Origin: RPQJ01 sp963698735
Lineage (GTDB): Bacteria > Pseudomonadota > Gammaproteobacteria > Steroidobacterales > Steroidobacteraceae
Length of the DNA: 64,000 bases
Assembly: GCA_963698735.1 (NCBI GenBank)
Contig: CAVOSA010000029.1
Location: 358,343 to 422,342, forward strand
Direction of reading: 5' to 3'
The notes below the pieces were generated by a model that ran no database searches, was not told the origin of the DNA, and saw only the letters and a list, made by a program, of their open reading frames with translations. The translations under genes were made by a program, and so were the position numbers. This document shows, piece after piece, positions 1 to 9,610 of the stretch (within the stretch, counting starts at the first letter, position 1; each line of letters starts with the position of its first letter).

Positions 1-137
1 TGATGCAGCCTGACGACGGCGCAGTTGCCAGCCTCGGGCCTCAGGGACTCACACGTGCTATCGGCCTCGATCTGCGGACGCATCATTTTTAACGAGTCCA
101 GCATGATGTTGCCGACACGGTTGATCTCGTCAGGCAT
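1..137 (-). CDS. Hypothetical protein, N-terminal fragment running off the window
   Basis: On the minus strand an open frame starts at an ATG ending at 137 and runs off the left edge, giving about 45 residues that begin MPDEINRVGN. The residues look like protein rather than a shadow frame, and the orientation matches the whole polysaccharide locus. It would follow the FAD oxidoreductase after a 74-base gap. No family is recognised and no strong ribosome binding site is visible. It may simply be the next gene of the same transcript. Confidence 0.3.
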   Translation of the reverse strand, partial: MPDEINRVGNIMLDSLKMMRPQIEADSTCESLRPEAGNCAVVRLH

Positions 138-211
138 GCGCCGATTGCCGGTGCGCACAAGCTCCGAACCCGCTCCCTCGCTGCCATTGGTAGAAGCCGG
201 GGCCGACGGCC

Positions 212-1321
212 TCAGGCCAACTCCAACCGTTGAGCAACTGTCTCAGCGATTGCCAGGCAGGCCGTCAGACCCGGAGACTCAATGCCGAACAGATTCACGA
301 GCCCTGTCTGGCCATGCTCCGCTGCACCCTGAATGACGAAGTCGTCGTGGAAGCAATCCGGCGTGCCGAGTTTCGGGCGAATCCCGGCGTACCCGGGGAA
401 AAGTCTCGTCGCATCGCATCCAGGCCAATACTTCCTGATCGCCTCGTAAAACTTTTCGACGCGTTCGGCATCAACGGAGTAATCCGGCCGATCCACCCAT
501 TCGACATCGGGCCCGAATCGAGCGGCGCCTTGCAGGTCCAGCGTCAAGTGGGCGCCGAGACCGCCGACCTCTGGTACCGGGTAGATCAAACGGGAAAACG
601 GACTTTTCCCGCGCAAGGAGAAATAGCTGCCCTTGGCGAAACATCTCGTGGGCACGAGCGTCACGGGGAATCCGACCAGCGATTTCGCGACTTCCGGCGC
701 GTTGAGCCCCGCAGAATTAATGACGTATCTAGCCGTCAGGCTCATTGGCACATCGCCCCCGACATGCAACAAGATGTCATCGGTACGAAGTTCGCCGCCT
801 GTCACCGGAGCGCCAAGTGCGAGCACGCCGCCGGCACTTTCCAGGTCTCCAAGCAGAGAGGTCATTAAGGCGTGACTGTCGATGATTCCCGTACGGGGCG
901 AGACGAGCACCCGTTCCGCGCAGAGTTGCGGCTCGATCCGGCGCGCCTGCGAGCCATCCAAAAAGAAAACTTCGCGGCAACCGTTTGCCGAAGCACGTGC
1001 AGCGATCTGATCGAGCGTCGCAATCTGCGATTGCGTAGTCGCAACGATCCATTTGCCCGACTGCCGATACGGCACGCCGTGTTGCTCACAGTACGCGTAG
1101 AGAGATTCCCTGCCGGTCCGACATAGCAAGGCTTTCAGCGAGCCAGCAGGGTAGTAGAGTCCCGCATGGATCACCTCACTGTTACGTGAGCTGGTCCCCT
1201 GCCCATAGTGCATCTCGGACTCGAGCACGATGGTTTCGAGCCCTGCCATCGCAAGGCGACGGGCACAGGCGAGTCCGACGACACCCGCCCCGATGACCAC
1301 GACGTCGACCTTGTCAGTCAT
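212..1321 (-). CDS. lhgO: L-2-hydroxyglutarate oxidase-like FAD-dependent oxidoreductase
   Basis: This 369-residue protein belongs to the DAO/L2HGDH branch of FAD oxidoreductases, which oxidise L-2-hydroxyglutarate to 2-oxoglutarate and pass electrons to the membrane quinone pool. The dinucleotide-binding motif GAGVVG sits at residues 11-16. The following SSRNSEVIHAGLYY stretch and the CEQHGVPY region match the L-2-hydroxyglutarate dehydrogenase pattern. I chose the ATG at 1321 because the FAD motif must lie close to the N-terminus; a longer open frame to 1408 adds residues unlike the family. It sits at the distal end of the surface-polysaccharide locus. An inferred role is recycling 2-hydroxyglutarate made by a WbpB-type oxidase upstream. 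Other 2-hydroxyacid or amino-acid substrates remain possible. The frame is intact. Confidence 0.82.
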   Translation of the reverse strand: MTDKVDVVVIGAGVVGLACARRLAMAGLETIVLESEMHYGQGTSSRNSEVIHAGLYYPAGSLKALLCRTGRESLYAYCEQHGVPYRQSGKWIVATTQSQIATLDQIAARASANGCREVFFLDGSQARRIEPQLCAERVLVSPRTGIIDSHALMTSLLGDLESAGGVLALGAPVTGGELRTDDILLHVGGDVPMSLTARYVINSAGLNAPEVAKSLVGFPVTLVPTRCFAKGSYFSLRGKSPFSRLIYPVPEVGGLGAHLTLDLQGAARFGPDVEWVDRPDYSVDAERVEKFYEAIRKYWPGCDATRLFPGYAGIRPKLGTPDCFHDDFVIQGAAEHGQTGLVNLFGIESPGLTACLAIAETVAQRLELA

Positions 1322-1482
1322 GTCACGCCGGGACGAAAGCCCGTCATTGTGAACTCGGCCCACGGACGCGGGCTTCGCAAGCGAGGTCCCATCTTCCTTG
1401 ATCGGCATTCAGGTCTGGCGCGACTCGAACCGGTTGGCCGTATGGCATTCGGGGGCAACACGCCAGCCGTGGCGGGCGCTGG

Positions 1483-2697
1483 CTACTTTGAGGCGGCGGC
1501 CAGGACCGTCTCGATTGCCCATCGCGCCTGCTTCATGTTGTCAGCGGACAGCGTGGGATGCACGAGAAACATCAGGCTGCTTTCACCCAGTTCGCGAGCG
1601 ACAGGCAGTCGCCCTGGCGGCGCCCACCCGGTACCTTCAAAGGCCTTCTCGAGGTAGACCTCGGAACAGGATCCCTGATAGCAAGGTACTTCCAACGCGT
1701 TGATGCTCTCGATGATCCGGTCCCGGCTCCACCCGTCGGCGAGCCCTTCCGGCACGACGTAGGCATAGCACTTGTATTGCGCATGAACACAGCCGCTGCG
1801 CGACGCACAGGCTGGAAGACAGGCGCTGCCATCGCACGCGAACGCCGGGATTCTCACCGCAGGATATGGCCGACACGCTGCATGAATCGCTGCGGCATTC
1901 GCCGAGCGGCGGGCTGTCCATTCCCCCATGCGGCGCAGCTGGATCCGGCCGATGACCGCCTGCACCTCGAGCATCCGCCAGTTGGTGCCGAAAGTTTCGT
2001 GCAGCCAGCGAAATCCCGGCGGGTGCTCCCTTTCGTACACGGCCGCGTAGCTCTTGCCGTGGTCCTTGTACGCCCACATGGTGCGCCAGAGTGTTTCGTC
2101 GTTGGTGGTCACCATTCCGCCTTCGCCGCCCGTGGTCATGATCTTGTCCTGACAGAAGGACCATGCACCAACGTGGCCGATCGATCCAACGCTGCGACCC
2201 TTGTAGCGCGCCCCGTGAGCCTGCGCGCAGTCCTCGATGACCTTGAGCCCGCATCGCTCGGCCAGTGCCATGATCGGGTCCATGTCGCAGGGCCATCCGG
2301 CCAGGTGCACACAGATGATGGCCCGCGTACGCGGCGTGAGCACCCGCTCGATGGTCTCCGCAGTGATGTTTCCGCTGTCAGGGTCCACATCAGCAAACAC
2401 AGGAATGCCTCCCGCGTTCACGACGCAGGACACACTGGCGATGAAGGTTCGCGGTGTGACTACGACTTCGTCGCCCTTGCCTATCCCGAGCGCGTGCAAG
2501 GCAACGTCGAGCGCCAGCGTCCCGTTCGCGAGCGCCACCGCATGACGCACTCCACACCAGGTTGCGAACTCCCCCTCAAACTCCCGACACTCGGTGCCGG
2601 TCCAGTAGTTCACCTGGTTCGAGCGGATAACTCGAGCCGCCGCCTCCGCTTCCTCTTCCGTGAATGACGGCCATGGCGAGAACCGAGTGTTCGGCAT
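1483..2697 (-). CDS. DegT/DnrJ/EryC1/StrS family sugar aminotransferase
   Basis: This 404-residue PLP enzyme is of the sugar aminotransferase family that transfers an amino group, usually from glutamate, to a nucleotide-linked keto-sugar. The internal aldimine lysine is K185 in SFCQDKIMTTGGEGG, and the PLP-contacting Asp is in the VIEDCAQAHG segment near residue 156. Length and motif order are normal for the family. The ATG at 2697 is chosen because the frame upstream of it is non-homologous. It lies 55 bases downstream of the metallophosphoesterase gene and on the same strand, so it probably belongs to the same transcript. The sugar substrate cannot be read from sequence. It is one of three DegT-family genes in the window (the others are at 21,784 and 39,337). 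Confidence 0.9.
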   Translation of the reverse strand: MPNTRFSPWPSFTEEEAEAAARVIRSNQVNYWTGTECREFEGEFATWCGVRHAVALANGTLALDVALHALGIGKGDEVVVTPRTFIASVSCVVNAGGIPVFADVDPDSGNITAETIERVLTPRTRAIICVHLAGWPCDMDPIMALAERCGLKVIEDCAQAHGARYKGRSVGSIGHVGAWSFCQDKIMTTGGEGGMVTTNDETLWRTMWAYKDHGKSYAAVYEREHPPGFRWLHETFGTNWRMLEVQAVIGRIQLRRMGEWTARRSANAAAIHAACRPYPAVRIPAFACDGSACLPACASRSGCVHAQYKCYAYVVPEGLADGWSRDRIIESINALEVPCYQGSCSEVYLEKAFEGTGWAPPGRLPVARELGESSLMFLVHPTLSADNMKQARWAIETVLAAASK

Positions 2698-2752
2698 CAG
2701 TGCAACGCTCCATTCGCAGCCTGAAATGCCCGGATGACGCTGGCGGAACAGT

Positions 2753-3562
2753 TCATTGGCCGAAACCGGCGGTCGACTCAGAGAAGAAGCGGACAATGCG
2801 TGCCACGGCATCCGAAGACAGCCCGCTGTGCTCCACACGACGAAGATGGTCGGCGAGGTCGTAGTCGAAAGTCTGGCGGCTGAACTGCCGGGGCGCCCCG
2901 TATTTGAACCCGTCACCGAGATCGAGCCAGAGCACGCAGGGCCTCCGCTCAATCGCGTCACGCGGCTGGCCGATCGCACCAGCGTTCAGGACGTGCACCG
3001 CTCCGTCATGCAACACGCCGTGCGAATGCGCAAAAAAGGCCCCGTCCTCCCCGGCGAGCTGAAACCACTTGACGCGATGGGTGTGGCCGAATACACCCAC
3101 GACGAAGCCGCGCCGATGCAGTTCCGCCGCTGCGCGCGAGTGGTCCGACTTGCTGTTCAGATACCGCCAATCCTCGGGCCCGAATGGGTTCGCATGACTG
3201 AACAGTACTTGCTCCAGGGTGCTTTCGTCCTCGAATGGCAGCTCTCGCCAACTGCTGGTCGGCAGCCTCTCGCATGTCCAGCAGATCGATTCCCGGATCC
3301 AGTTCGGCAGTTCATTCGCGTACGAACTGCCCCCATCGAGGAGGTCCCGATAGATCGCATCGTGATTGCCGCGTAACAGCACAGCGCGCCCGTCCAGGAG
3401 CCTCTTACTGACCAGGTCGACAGTTTCCTCTACGTCGGCGCCGTATGTCAGCAGGTCGCCAAGAAATATCAGCCGGTCGTACCCGGCGGCATCAACGGTT
3501 GCCAGCGCTGCCGACAGCGCCAGAAAATTTGCATGGACATCACCGAGCACGGCCACCCTCAT
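2753..3562 (-). CDS. Calcineurin-like metallophosphoesterase (YfcE/MJ0936-type)
   Basis: The protein has 269 residues and carries the dinuclear-metal phosphoesterase motifs in order: GDVH at 7-10, GDLLTYG near 35-41, GNHD at 65-68 and GHTH at 159-162. All expected metal ligands are present. The family includes phosphodiesterases and phosphatases of wide substrate range and is cytoplasmic. Its start ATG overlaps the stop of the upstream epimerase gene by four bases (ATGA), which indicates translational coupling. A metallophosphoesterase inside a polysaccharide operon suggests removal of a phosphate from a sugar intermediate or regulation, but this is inference from position alone. Confidence 0.88.
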   Translation of the reverse strand: MRVAVLGDVHANFLALSAALATVDAAGYDRLIFLGDLLTYGADVEETVDLVSKRLLDGRAVLLRGNHDAIYRDLLDGGSSYANELPNWIRESICWTCERLPTSSWRELPFEDESTLEQVLFSHANPFGPEDWRYLNSKSDHSRAAAELHRRGFVVGVFGHTHRVKWFQLAGEDGAFFAHSHGVLHDGAVHVLNAGAIGQPRDAIERRPCVLWLDLGDGFKYGAPRQFSRQTFDYDLADHLRRVEHSGLSSDAVARIVRFFSESTAGFGQ

Positions 3563-4454
3563 GGTGTTCCGCTCGCGCCGAACCAGACTTTCAGGCCGTC
3601 GCGAAGCGACGTCGGCGCAAACGCATACCATTCCCGCGCCCGAGCGATGTCGATGGCAGCAAAGCCCGTCGTTCTCGCTTGGTCGCCCGCTGGCTCAACG
3701 GTCACGAGGCCTGGATTCGCGCCGAGCACTTCGCAGAGCAAGTATGCGACCTCGCGCAGGGAGGTCACCGTGCCTGTGCCGAGGTTCAGGGCACCCCGGC
3801 GATGATCGACGGCACACCGCGCCAGAACCTCCACGACGTCGCTTCGCCAGAGATAGTCCGCCTGGAATCTCCCGCCGTTGTTGAGCCGAATCGGCAGCCC
3901 GTCGCGAAGCCTGTTCGCGAATGTCACCAGCACACCGCCTGTCATGCCCGGCCCGTAAATCGAACTGGGCCGGACGACCAGGGTTTCCAGCCCCTGCTCC
4001 ATGGCTGCACGGACATAGATTTCTCCAACGACCTTGCTGCCAAGGTAATACGGCGCGTGCTCACAGCCGATCGGGTCATCCTCCCTGACCCGATCTGCGC
4101 GTGGCTTCAGGGTATTGGAACCCGATACATAGACGAACCGCCTGACATCTGCGAGTTCAGCCGCGCGCAACAGGTTCAGCGTTCCGATTGCGTTGACTTC
4201 CAGGCACCGCAAGGCTTCCGAGGCATCGGAGTGGTCGCGTGGAATGTGGGCCGCCGTGTGCACTACCACATCCACGCCAACCAGCGCCCTGGCGGTCTGC
4301 CTCCAGTCGTCGGAAGCGTCCCAGCAGACGACATTGTCGGACGCCACGGTCCCGGGCGAACGGGACATGGCGAGCACTCGCTGTCCTCCCGCCGTGAGGC
4401 GATTCACCAGGTCGGCCCCCAGCAGGCCTCCGCACCGGTCACCGCGACTTTCAT
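3559..4454 (-). CDS. NAD-dependent sugar epimerase/dehydratase (SDR), frameshifted near its start
   Basis: This is an extended short-chain dehydrogenase acting on a nucleotide sugar. The catalytic serine region VYVSGSN and the YLGSK (YxxxK) motif are clear, and the family's RPSSIYGPG segment follows. An uninterrupted frame covers only from about 4407, but in-frame homology continues in another frame back to an ATG at 4454, where the Rossmann GxxGxxG motif should lie. One base is missing around 4429 inside that motif. Restoring it gives M-K-V-A-V-T-G-A-G-G-L-L-G. The gene starts two bases after the stop of the ATP-grasp gene and overlaps the metallophosphoesterase by four bases. Substrate is unknown. 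Confidence 0.85.
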
Positions 4455-4456
4455 GT

Positions 4457-5477
4457 TCAGTGACTGGATTTCGCGTCCTTCACCAGTCCCGGCTGCTCGG
4501 GGGAAATCACGGTTTCCGACCAGTGCCGCAGGATCGTGAGCGGGCGGATCGCCGGCTGCGTGATCGGCTCATTCCACAGGATCTTCCGGATGCACATCTC
4601 GACTTCGTTGAAGCCGGCATGCGCCCTGAGTGGTGTCGTGCCCGAAAACCTCGCGTTGATTTCGAAGACCTTCGGCTCGCCGGCTGGGTCGATGCGGAAC
4701 TGGAAATTCGCCGGACCATAGGGCTGCAGCGCCTCCGTCCAGGCCTTGACCCTGGCGTCGAGCGCTGGGTCAACCACGGTAAAGGCCCGATACGTGTTCC
4801 CGTCACGAAGGTCGCGACGCATCACGATGACTGCATCGCAAACTTCATCGAAGCACAGGCCGCTGGCCGTGTATTCCATCCCCGCCTCACCGACGTACTC
4901 CTGCACGACGGCATTATGGACCTGGCGACCGCGTACTGCAGGGCCTGCTTGCTCTCGACCAGGCTCACTCCGTAAGACCTCGCGCCAACGCACGGCTTGA
5001 CGATCAACGGGAATCCCCGTTCGGCAATCAGCCGCTCGACGCCCTCCCGATCCGACGAAGCGCCGACGCCGGCGCCGCGAATCCGTGCTCCATGAAGAAA
5101 CGCGCGGTCTCGAACTTGTCGTCGGCGATCGCGACGACCTCGGGCGAACTGACCAGCACTCGAGCACCAAACTCCTGTTCGAGTTCTGGCCGAAAGCGAG
5201 CCAATGGCGCAAGTTCAACGTCCGTGCCGATCAACACGATGTCGGGACTGGTGCGCGCAAGCACGGCACGAATCGCATCGAGGTAATCGGGCGCGACGGC
5301 CGGCGGAACGAGATAGGACTCGTCGGCCCAGAAAAGTCCCGCGGCCAGCGGACTAACGTCCACGGCCGTTGTGAACACACCCAGTTCGCTCTTCCTCAGC
5401 GCTCGCAGAATTCCCTGGCCCAGCAGCGCGCCGGCACCGGTGACCAGGATGCGGACCGTCTCGTGCCGCGGCTTCAT
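4457..5477 (-). CDS. ATP-grasp domain protein (CarB-like), two frameshifts
   Basis: The gene encodes an ATP-grasp ligase of about 340 residues related to the carbamoyl-phosphate-synthase large-chain fold, which joins a carboxylate to an amine or thiol nucleophile via an acyl phosphate. The N-terminal piece (5477 to about 5040) has a Rossmann-like RILVTGAGALLGQG start and the DDKFETARFF helix. The middle piece contains LIVKPCVGARSYGV, the ATP-binding beta strand. The C-terminal piece contains VFEINARFSG, the metal-binding segment. These three lie in different frames, with breaks near 5045 and 4935. Its ATG overlaps the stop of the sugar transferase gene (ATGA). Such enzymes in polysaccharide loci can attach amino acids to sugar carboxylates, which would suit a uronic-acid polymer, but this is inference. 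Confidence 0.82.
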
Positions 5478-6139
5478 GAACCAAGCCTCCGCTTCCGCAT
5501 CGAAGAATGCCTACCCCGCTCGCCCTGCCCGTCACCGGGGATGCTGCGCCCGCCCCCGGCGCCCATGAAGCGCGGCATGATCTCCTGGTCCTTCGGACTG
5601 ATCCCTTCGCGCTTGAAGACGCGCCAGACGGTAGCGATCAGGATCCAGAGATCCAGACGAATGGACCGATTGTCCACATACCAGACATCGAGGTCGAATC
5701 TCTCCTCCCACGCGAGACCGTTCCTGCCGTTGATCTGGGCCCAACCGGTGATGCCCGGCTTGACCTCCAGCCTGCGGGCCTGATGCGGCGTGTAGAGCGG
5801 AACGTAGTCTGTCAGAAGAGGCCGCGGACCAACCAGGCTCATGTCGCCAAGGAACACGTTCCACAATTCCGGCAACTCATCCAGGCTCGTGATGCGCAGC
5901 AGGCGGCCGAATGGCGTGAGCCGTTGCGCATCGGGCAGCAACACGCCGTCGCGATCGTGCTCGTCGGTCATCGTTCGGAACTTGACCATTCGGAACGGGT
6001 GGCCGTGCGATCCCGCGCGAGCTGCCGGAAGAACACCGGGCTGCCGAGCTTCCGCCAGACCAGCAGCACCAGCAACAGCATCGGCACGCAAGGACAACCA
6101 TGGCGCATGCCGACAACAGCAGATCGAGACGCGCTTCAT
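5474..6139 (-). CDS. Bacterial sugar transferase, initiating phosphoglycosyltransferase (PglC/WcaJ C-terminal type), frameshifted
   Basis: This is a monotopic polyprenol-phosphate phosphoglycosyltransferase, the enzyme that starts repeat-unit synthesis by moving a sugar-1-phosphate to undecaprenyl phosphate in the inner membrane. Diagnostic segments are KFRTM, the ITSLDELPELWNV catalytic Asp-Glu region, SLVGPRPL and the VKPGITGWAQINGRN stretch. At about 220 residues it is the short form without the multi-helix N-terminal domain. The N-terminal membrane hairpin is spread over three frames between 5990 and 6139 because of several single-base errors. The ATG at 6139 overlaps the stop of the glycosyltransferase upstream. 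It is the only initiating enzyme seen in the locus. Confidence 0.88.
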   Translation of the reverse strand: MKRVSICCCRHAPWLSLRADAVAGAAGLAEARQPGVLPAARAGSHGHPFRMVKFRTMTDEHDRDGVLLPDAQRLTPFGRLLRITSLDELPELWNVFLGDMSLVGPRPLLTDYVPLYTPHQARRLEVKPGITGWAQINGRNGLAWEERFDLDVWYVDNRSIRLDLWILIATVWRVFKREGISPKDQEIMPRFMGAGGGRSIPGDGQGERGRHSSMRKRRLGS

Positions 6140-7355
6140 CTTGGCCTGCGACCTGCGGCCAGATGCTTGAAGATCCCGGCAAATTGCATCGTTCCCTTGT
6201 TGATGGAGAGATGTTCCGAATAGAAGCGCCGCGCATTCCGTCCGTTCTCCTCGAGTCGCCCGCGGCACTGCGCGAGCGAATCCAGCCTCCGCAATGGATC
6301 GCGGGCTTTCCGGCTCGGCGAGGACTCCCCGCCCGATCTGCGCACCAGGTCCGCTGCGTCGCCCTGCAGGGCCAGCAGGAGCGGCCGCCCATGGCCATGT
6401 ACGCCTGAATCTTCGAGGGAATCGTGATCTCGAACAACGGATCCTTGCGCAGATGCACCAGAAGCGCATCCGCGGCAGCGAGCAAGCCTCCAATCTCGGT
6501 CATCGGTACCGGCGGAACGAAAATGACGTTCCCAACGCAAGTCGCGATCGGTCTTTCAGGCTTGCGACCTCGACCCCTCCGCCGATGAGGACGAAGCTGA
6601 CCCGGGAACTCTGGCTTGCAGCAACGCGGCAGCCTCCAGCACCGTATCCAACGCCTGCGCCTTGCCCAGGTTGCCGGCGAAGACGACACGGAACCGGTCG
6701 GGACCCGGGAAGCCGCCGGCAGCCGCCGCGTGGCGGAGCGTGATTCGTCGTCCGCCCAGTTGTAGATCACCTCGAGCTTGGCGGACGGCACGCCTCGTTG
6801 CTCCAGCATCTGCTTGAAGCCGGGCGAGAGCACGACGATCCTGTCGGCCGCGCAATAAACCCAGCGACAGACGGCTGCAACAGTCCCCAGCACCCTCGGA
6901 CTGGAGATCATGCCCGTCGCCGCGAGTGTGTCCGGCCACATGTCCTGGATGTCGTACACCACGGGCCGCCGCCGGACGATCTTGAGGATTGCAGCGACAA
7001 CTCCAACGGTGAGTGGCGGGTGATAGGCATAAATGACGTCTGCTCGCCCCGCCGCGCGCAAGCCATACAGCAGCGACGTGACAGCAAAACTCGCGTAATT
7101 CAACACCCTGCGCAGGGCCGACTGATCGTGGCTGGGGTACAAGGGGACACGCCGTATACGCACGCCATCGATCGTTTCGCGCTGCAACCAGCGCTGCTGG
7201 TAACCGGGATACAGCTTGCCTTGCGGATAATTGGGAAATCCCGTCAGGACCTCAACCTCGAATCCGAGCCGCACCAACTCGCGAGCGAACGGCAGGCCCT
7301 TGATCGTGGGCTCGGGATCGAACCACTGTGTCAACAGCAGGACTTTGCAGGGCAT
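6136..7355 (-). CDS. wbuB: WbuB-like glycosyltransferase (GT4), probable L-FucNAc transferase, multiple frameshifts
   Basis: The N-terminal 200 residues are intact and match WbuB-type GT4 enzymes: LLLTQWFDPEP start, GFPNYPQGK, and the DIQDMWPD region. The second Rossmann domain is spread over other frames. FRVVFAGNLGKAQALDTVLEA is near 6660, FVPPVPMTEIGGLLAAADALLVHL near 6480, and a C-terminal tail ends at 6136. The carbohydrate chain is therefore broken by at least three indels. It directly follows fnlC with a four-base gap. In E. coli O26-type clusters the order fnlA-fnlB-fnlC-wbuB is the same, and WbuB transfers L-FucNAc, so that function is likely here. It acts at the cytoplasmic face of the inner membrane. 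Confidence 0.85.
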
Positions 7356-7359
7356 CGAG

Positions 7360-8495
7360 TCAGTACTTTTTCCACACCACGCGATTCACGTAGTCCGTAT
7401 AGCTGTGGATGATGCGAACGACCTTGTCGGAGACGTTAGGCATCCAATAGTCGCCGACGAGGCGGAGCGTCCTGGACTCCGCGCGTCCCTGCCCTTCCAG
7501 GATGTTGAGTCCCTGAAGCACGCGGTCGACTTCCAGCCCCACCATCATCACGGCCGCCTCTTCCATTCCCTCGGGGCGTTCGTGCGCTTCGCGGATGTTC
7601 AGCGCCGGAAAATTCAGAATGGACGACTCCTCCGTGATCGTGCCACTGTCCGAAAGCACTGCCTTCGCCGACACCTGCAGTCGAACATAGTCGTGGAACC
7701 CCAGCGGCTTCAGCAGCCGCACGCCGGGATGAAAGCTGACGCGGGACTGATCGACTGGTTTCTGGGTACGCGGATGAGTTGACACGATGACCGGCAGGCC
7801 AGATTTGGCGGCCACCGCATTCAGCACCTCGACCAGCTTGCCGAACGATTTCGGCGAATCGATGTTCTCCTCGCGGTGGGCGCTGACGACAAAATAGCCG
7901 CCCTCGTCAAGTTGAAGGCGTTGCAGGACATCCGATGCGAGAATCGCGGCCGGTAGTGGTTGAGCACTTCGAACATGGGGCTGCCGGTCTTGATGACCAG
8001 GTCCGGCGGAAGTCCTTCGGCCAGCAGGTATTCGCGCGCTATGCTGCTGTAGGTCAGGTTGACGTCGGCGGTATGGTCGACGATCTTGCGGTTGATCTCC
8101 TCCGGCACGCGTTGGTCGAAACACCGGTTGCCAGCTTCCATGTGGAAGATCGGAATCTTGCGGCGCTTGGCAGGAAGCACCGCAAGGCGACTGTTCGTGT
8201 CACCGAGTACGAGCAGCGCCTCCGGGCTCTCTTTCGCAAGCACGCGATCCACCTGGATGATCACGTTGCCGATCGTGTGCGCCGCGCTTTGACTACCAGC
8301 CGCGCTATCCAGGAAATAGTCGGGCTTGCGAACGCCGAGGTCGTTGAAGAAGACCTCGTTGAGCTCGTAATCGTAGTTCTGTCCCGTGTGCACCAGCACG
8401 TGCTCGCAATGTTCGTCCAGCCGGGCCATGACCCGCGAGAGTCGTATGATCTCAGGGCGCGTGCCAATCACGGTCATGACCTTCAGCTTCTTCAT
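7360..8495 (-). CDS. fnlC: UDP-N-acetyl-L-fucosamine synthase (WecB-like 2-epimerase FnlC/WbjD), one frameshift
   Basis: The protein is a non-hydrolysing UDP-GlcNAc 2-epimerase homologue. It begins MKKLKVMTVIGTRPEIIR and contains the HTGQNYDYELNEVFF and FHMEAGNRCFDQRVPEE segments. The C-terminal part has SAHREENID, STHPRTQK and LSDSGTITEESS. A break near 7950 separates the two parts and one missing base restores continuity. Because it lies between an FnlB-type reductase and WbuB, the last step of UDP-L-FucNAc synthesis (2-epimerisation of UDP-L-PneNAc) is the most likely reaction rather than ManNAc formation. The ATG at 8495 is the family start. It lies 11 bases after fnlB. Confidence 0.88.
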
Positions 8496-8506
8496 CGGGG
8501 TCCGCC

Positions 8507-9610
8507 TCAAAGCGGGCAAGCGAAGGTATCCGGTCGGCGACGATCAAATACTTCGTTGGCCCAGAGCATGACTACCATTTCCTCGTCGCCGACATTCGTG
8601 ATGTCGTGGGTCCAACCGGGGATGGTCTCAACGATCACCGGCCTTGCGCCTGACGTGTGCAATTCATGGGTCTCGCCGGACTGCACATGGCGGAACCGGA
8701 AGCGGGCATGACCGCTGATGACCAGGAATTTCTCCGTCTTGCTGTGATGATAGTGCTGCCCCCGGGTGACTCCGGGGTGCGCAGTGAAATAAGAGAACTG
8801 ACCGCAGGACTCGGTCTTCAACACCTCGACAAATGACCCACGGGGGTCCTCGTGGCGCGGAACCTCGTAGGCGAAGGCCTCGGTCGGCAGGAAGCTCACA
8901 TACGTTGAATAGAGCGCGCGAACCAGCCCCTCCCCCACTCCCGGCATCACCAGACTCGATCGACTGTCGCGAAAACGCCCGATGGTATCAGCCAACTCTC
9001 CTACCGTCGTCCCGTAGACGGACGCACATCGAGAAACGCACCCGGGCGGTCCGGCTGGTGACCAGATCGACATCGCCTCGACGACGTCATCGACGTAGAC
9101 AAGCTCGAGCGGCGCATGCCGGTCGTGCACGTCGATCGGCAAACCTCGCGCAATGTTGTAGCAGAACGTAGCGACGACGGAGTTGAAGTTGGGCCTGGAC
9201 CATTTGCCGAAAACGTTTGGCAGGCGATAGATATACACGGCCGCTCCGGTTGCGGCCTCATACGCCTTGAGAGCGTCCTCGGCCGCCCGCTTGCTGACGC
9301 CGTACGGCGTTGCCCCTCCTGCCTGAATCGAAGACGAGTATGCAACCCGCGGCGCATGGGGCAGCGCTTTCATCGCTGCGGTCAGCCGTTCCGCAAACAG
9401 CTTATTCCCCTTGCCAAACTCCGTTGGATCCCGGGGCCGGTTGACGCCGGCGAGATGGAAGACAAAATCCACGTCGCGAAGCGCGCGAGCCAGCTGCGCC
9501 CCATCCAGCCGATGGTCGACGGCCAACACGTTCTCATGTCCTCGTTCGCGGAGCCTGAACATGAGACCGGCCCCCAGGAATCCGAAGGCGCCCGTGACGG
9601 CTATCCGCAT
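8507..9610 (-). CDS. fnlB: UDP-2-acetamido-2,6-dideoxy-hexulose reductase (WbjC/FnlB/Cap5F)
   Basis: This 367-residue protein has the two-domain structure of WbjC/Cap5F. An N-terminal SDR domain carries GAFGFLG at residues 7-13 and YGVSK at 103-107. A C-terminal cupin domain (about 245-360) holds the RGQHYHHSKTEKFLV metal-binding segment and the PGWTHDITNVG strand. It reduces and epimerises the product of FnlA in the UDP-L-FucNAc pathway. The frame is intact. The ATG at 9610 overlaps the end of fnlA by ten bases. Length and domain order are typical. Confidence 0.92.
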   Translation of the reverse strand: MRIAVTGAFGFLGAGLMFRLRERGHENVLAVDHRLDGAQLARALRDVDFVFHLAGVNRPRDPTEFGKGNKLFAERLTAAMKALPHAPRVAYSSSIQAGGATPYGVSKRAAEDALKAYEAATGAAVYIYRLPNVFGKWSRPNFNSVVATFCYNIARGLPIDVHDRHAPLELVYVDDVVEAMSIWSPAGPPGCVSRCASVYGTTVGELADTIGRFRDSRSSLVMPGVGEGLVRALYSTYVSFLPTEAFAYEVPRHEDPRGSFVEVLKTESCGQFSYFTAHPGVTRGQHYHHSKTEKFLVISGHARFRFRHVQSGETHELHTSGARPVIVETIPGWTHDITNVGDEEMVVMLWANEVFDRRRPDTFACPL

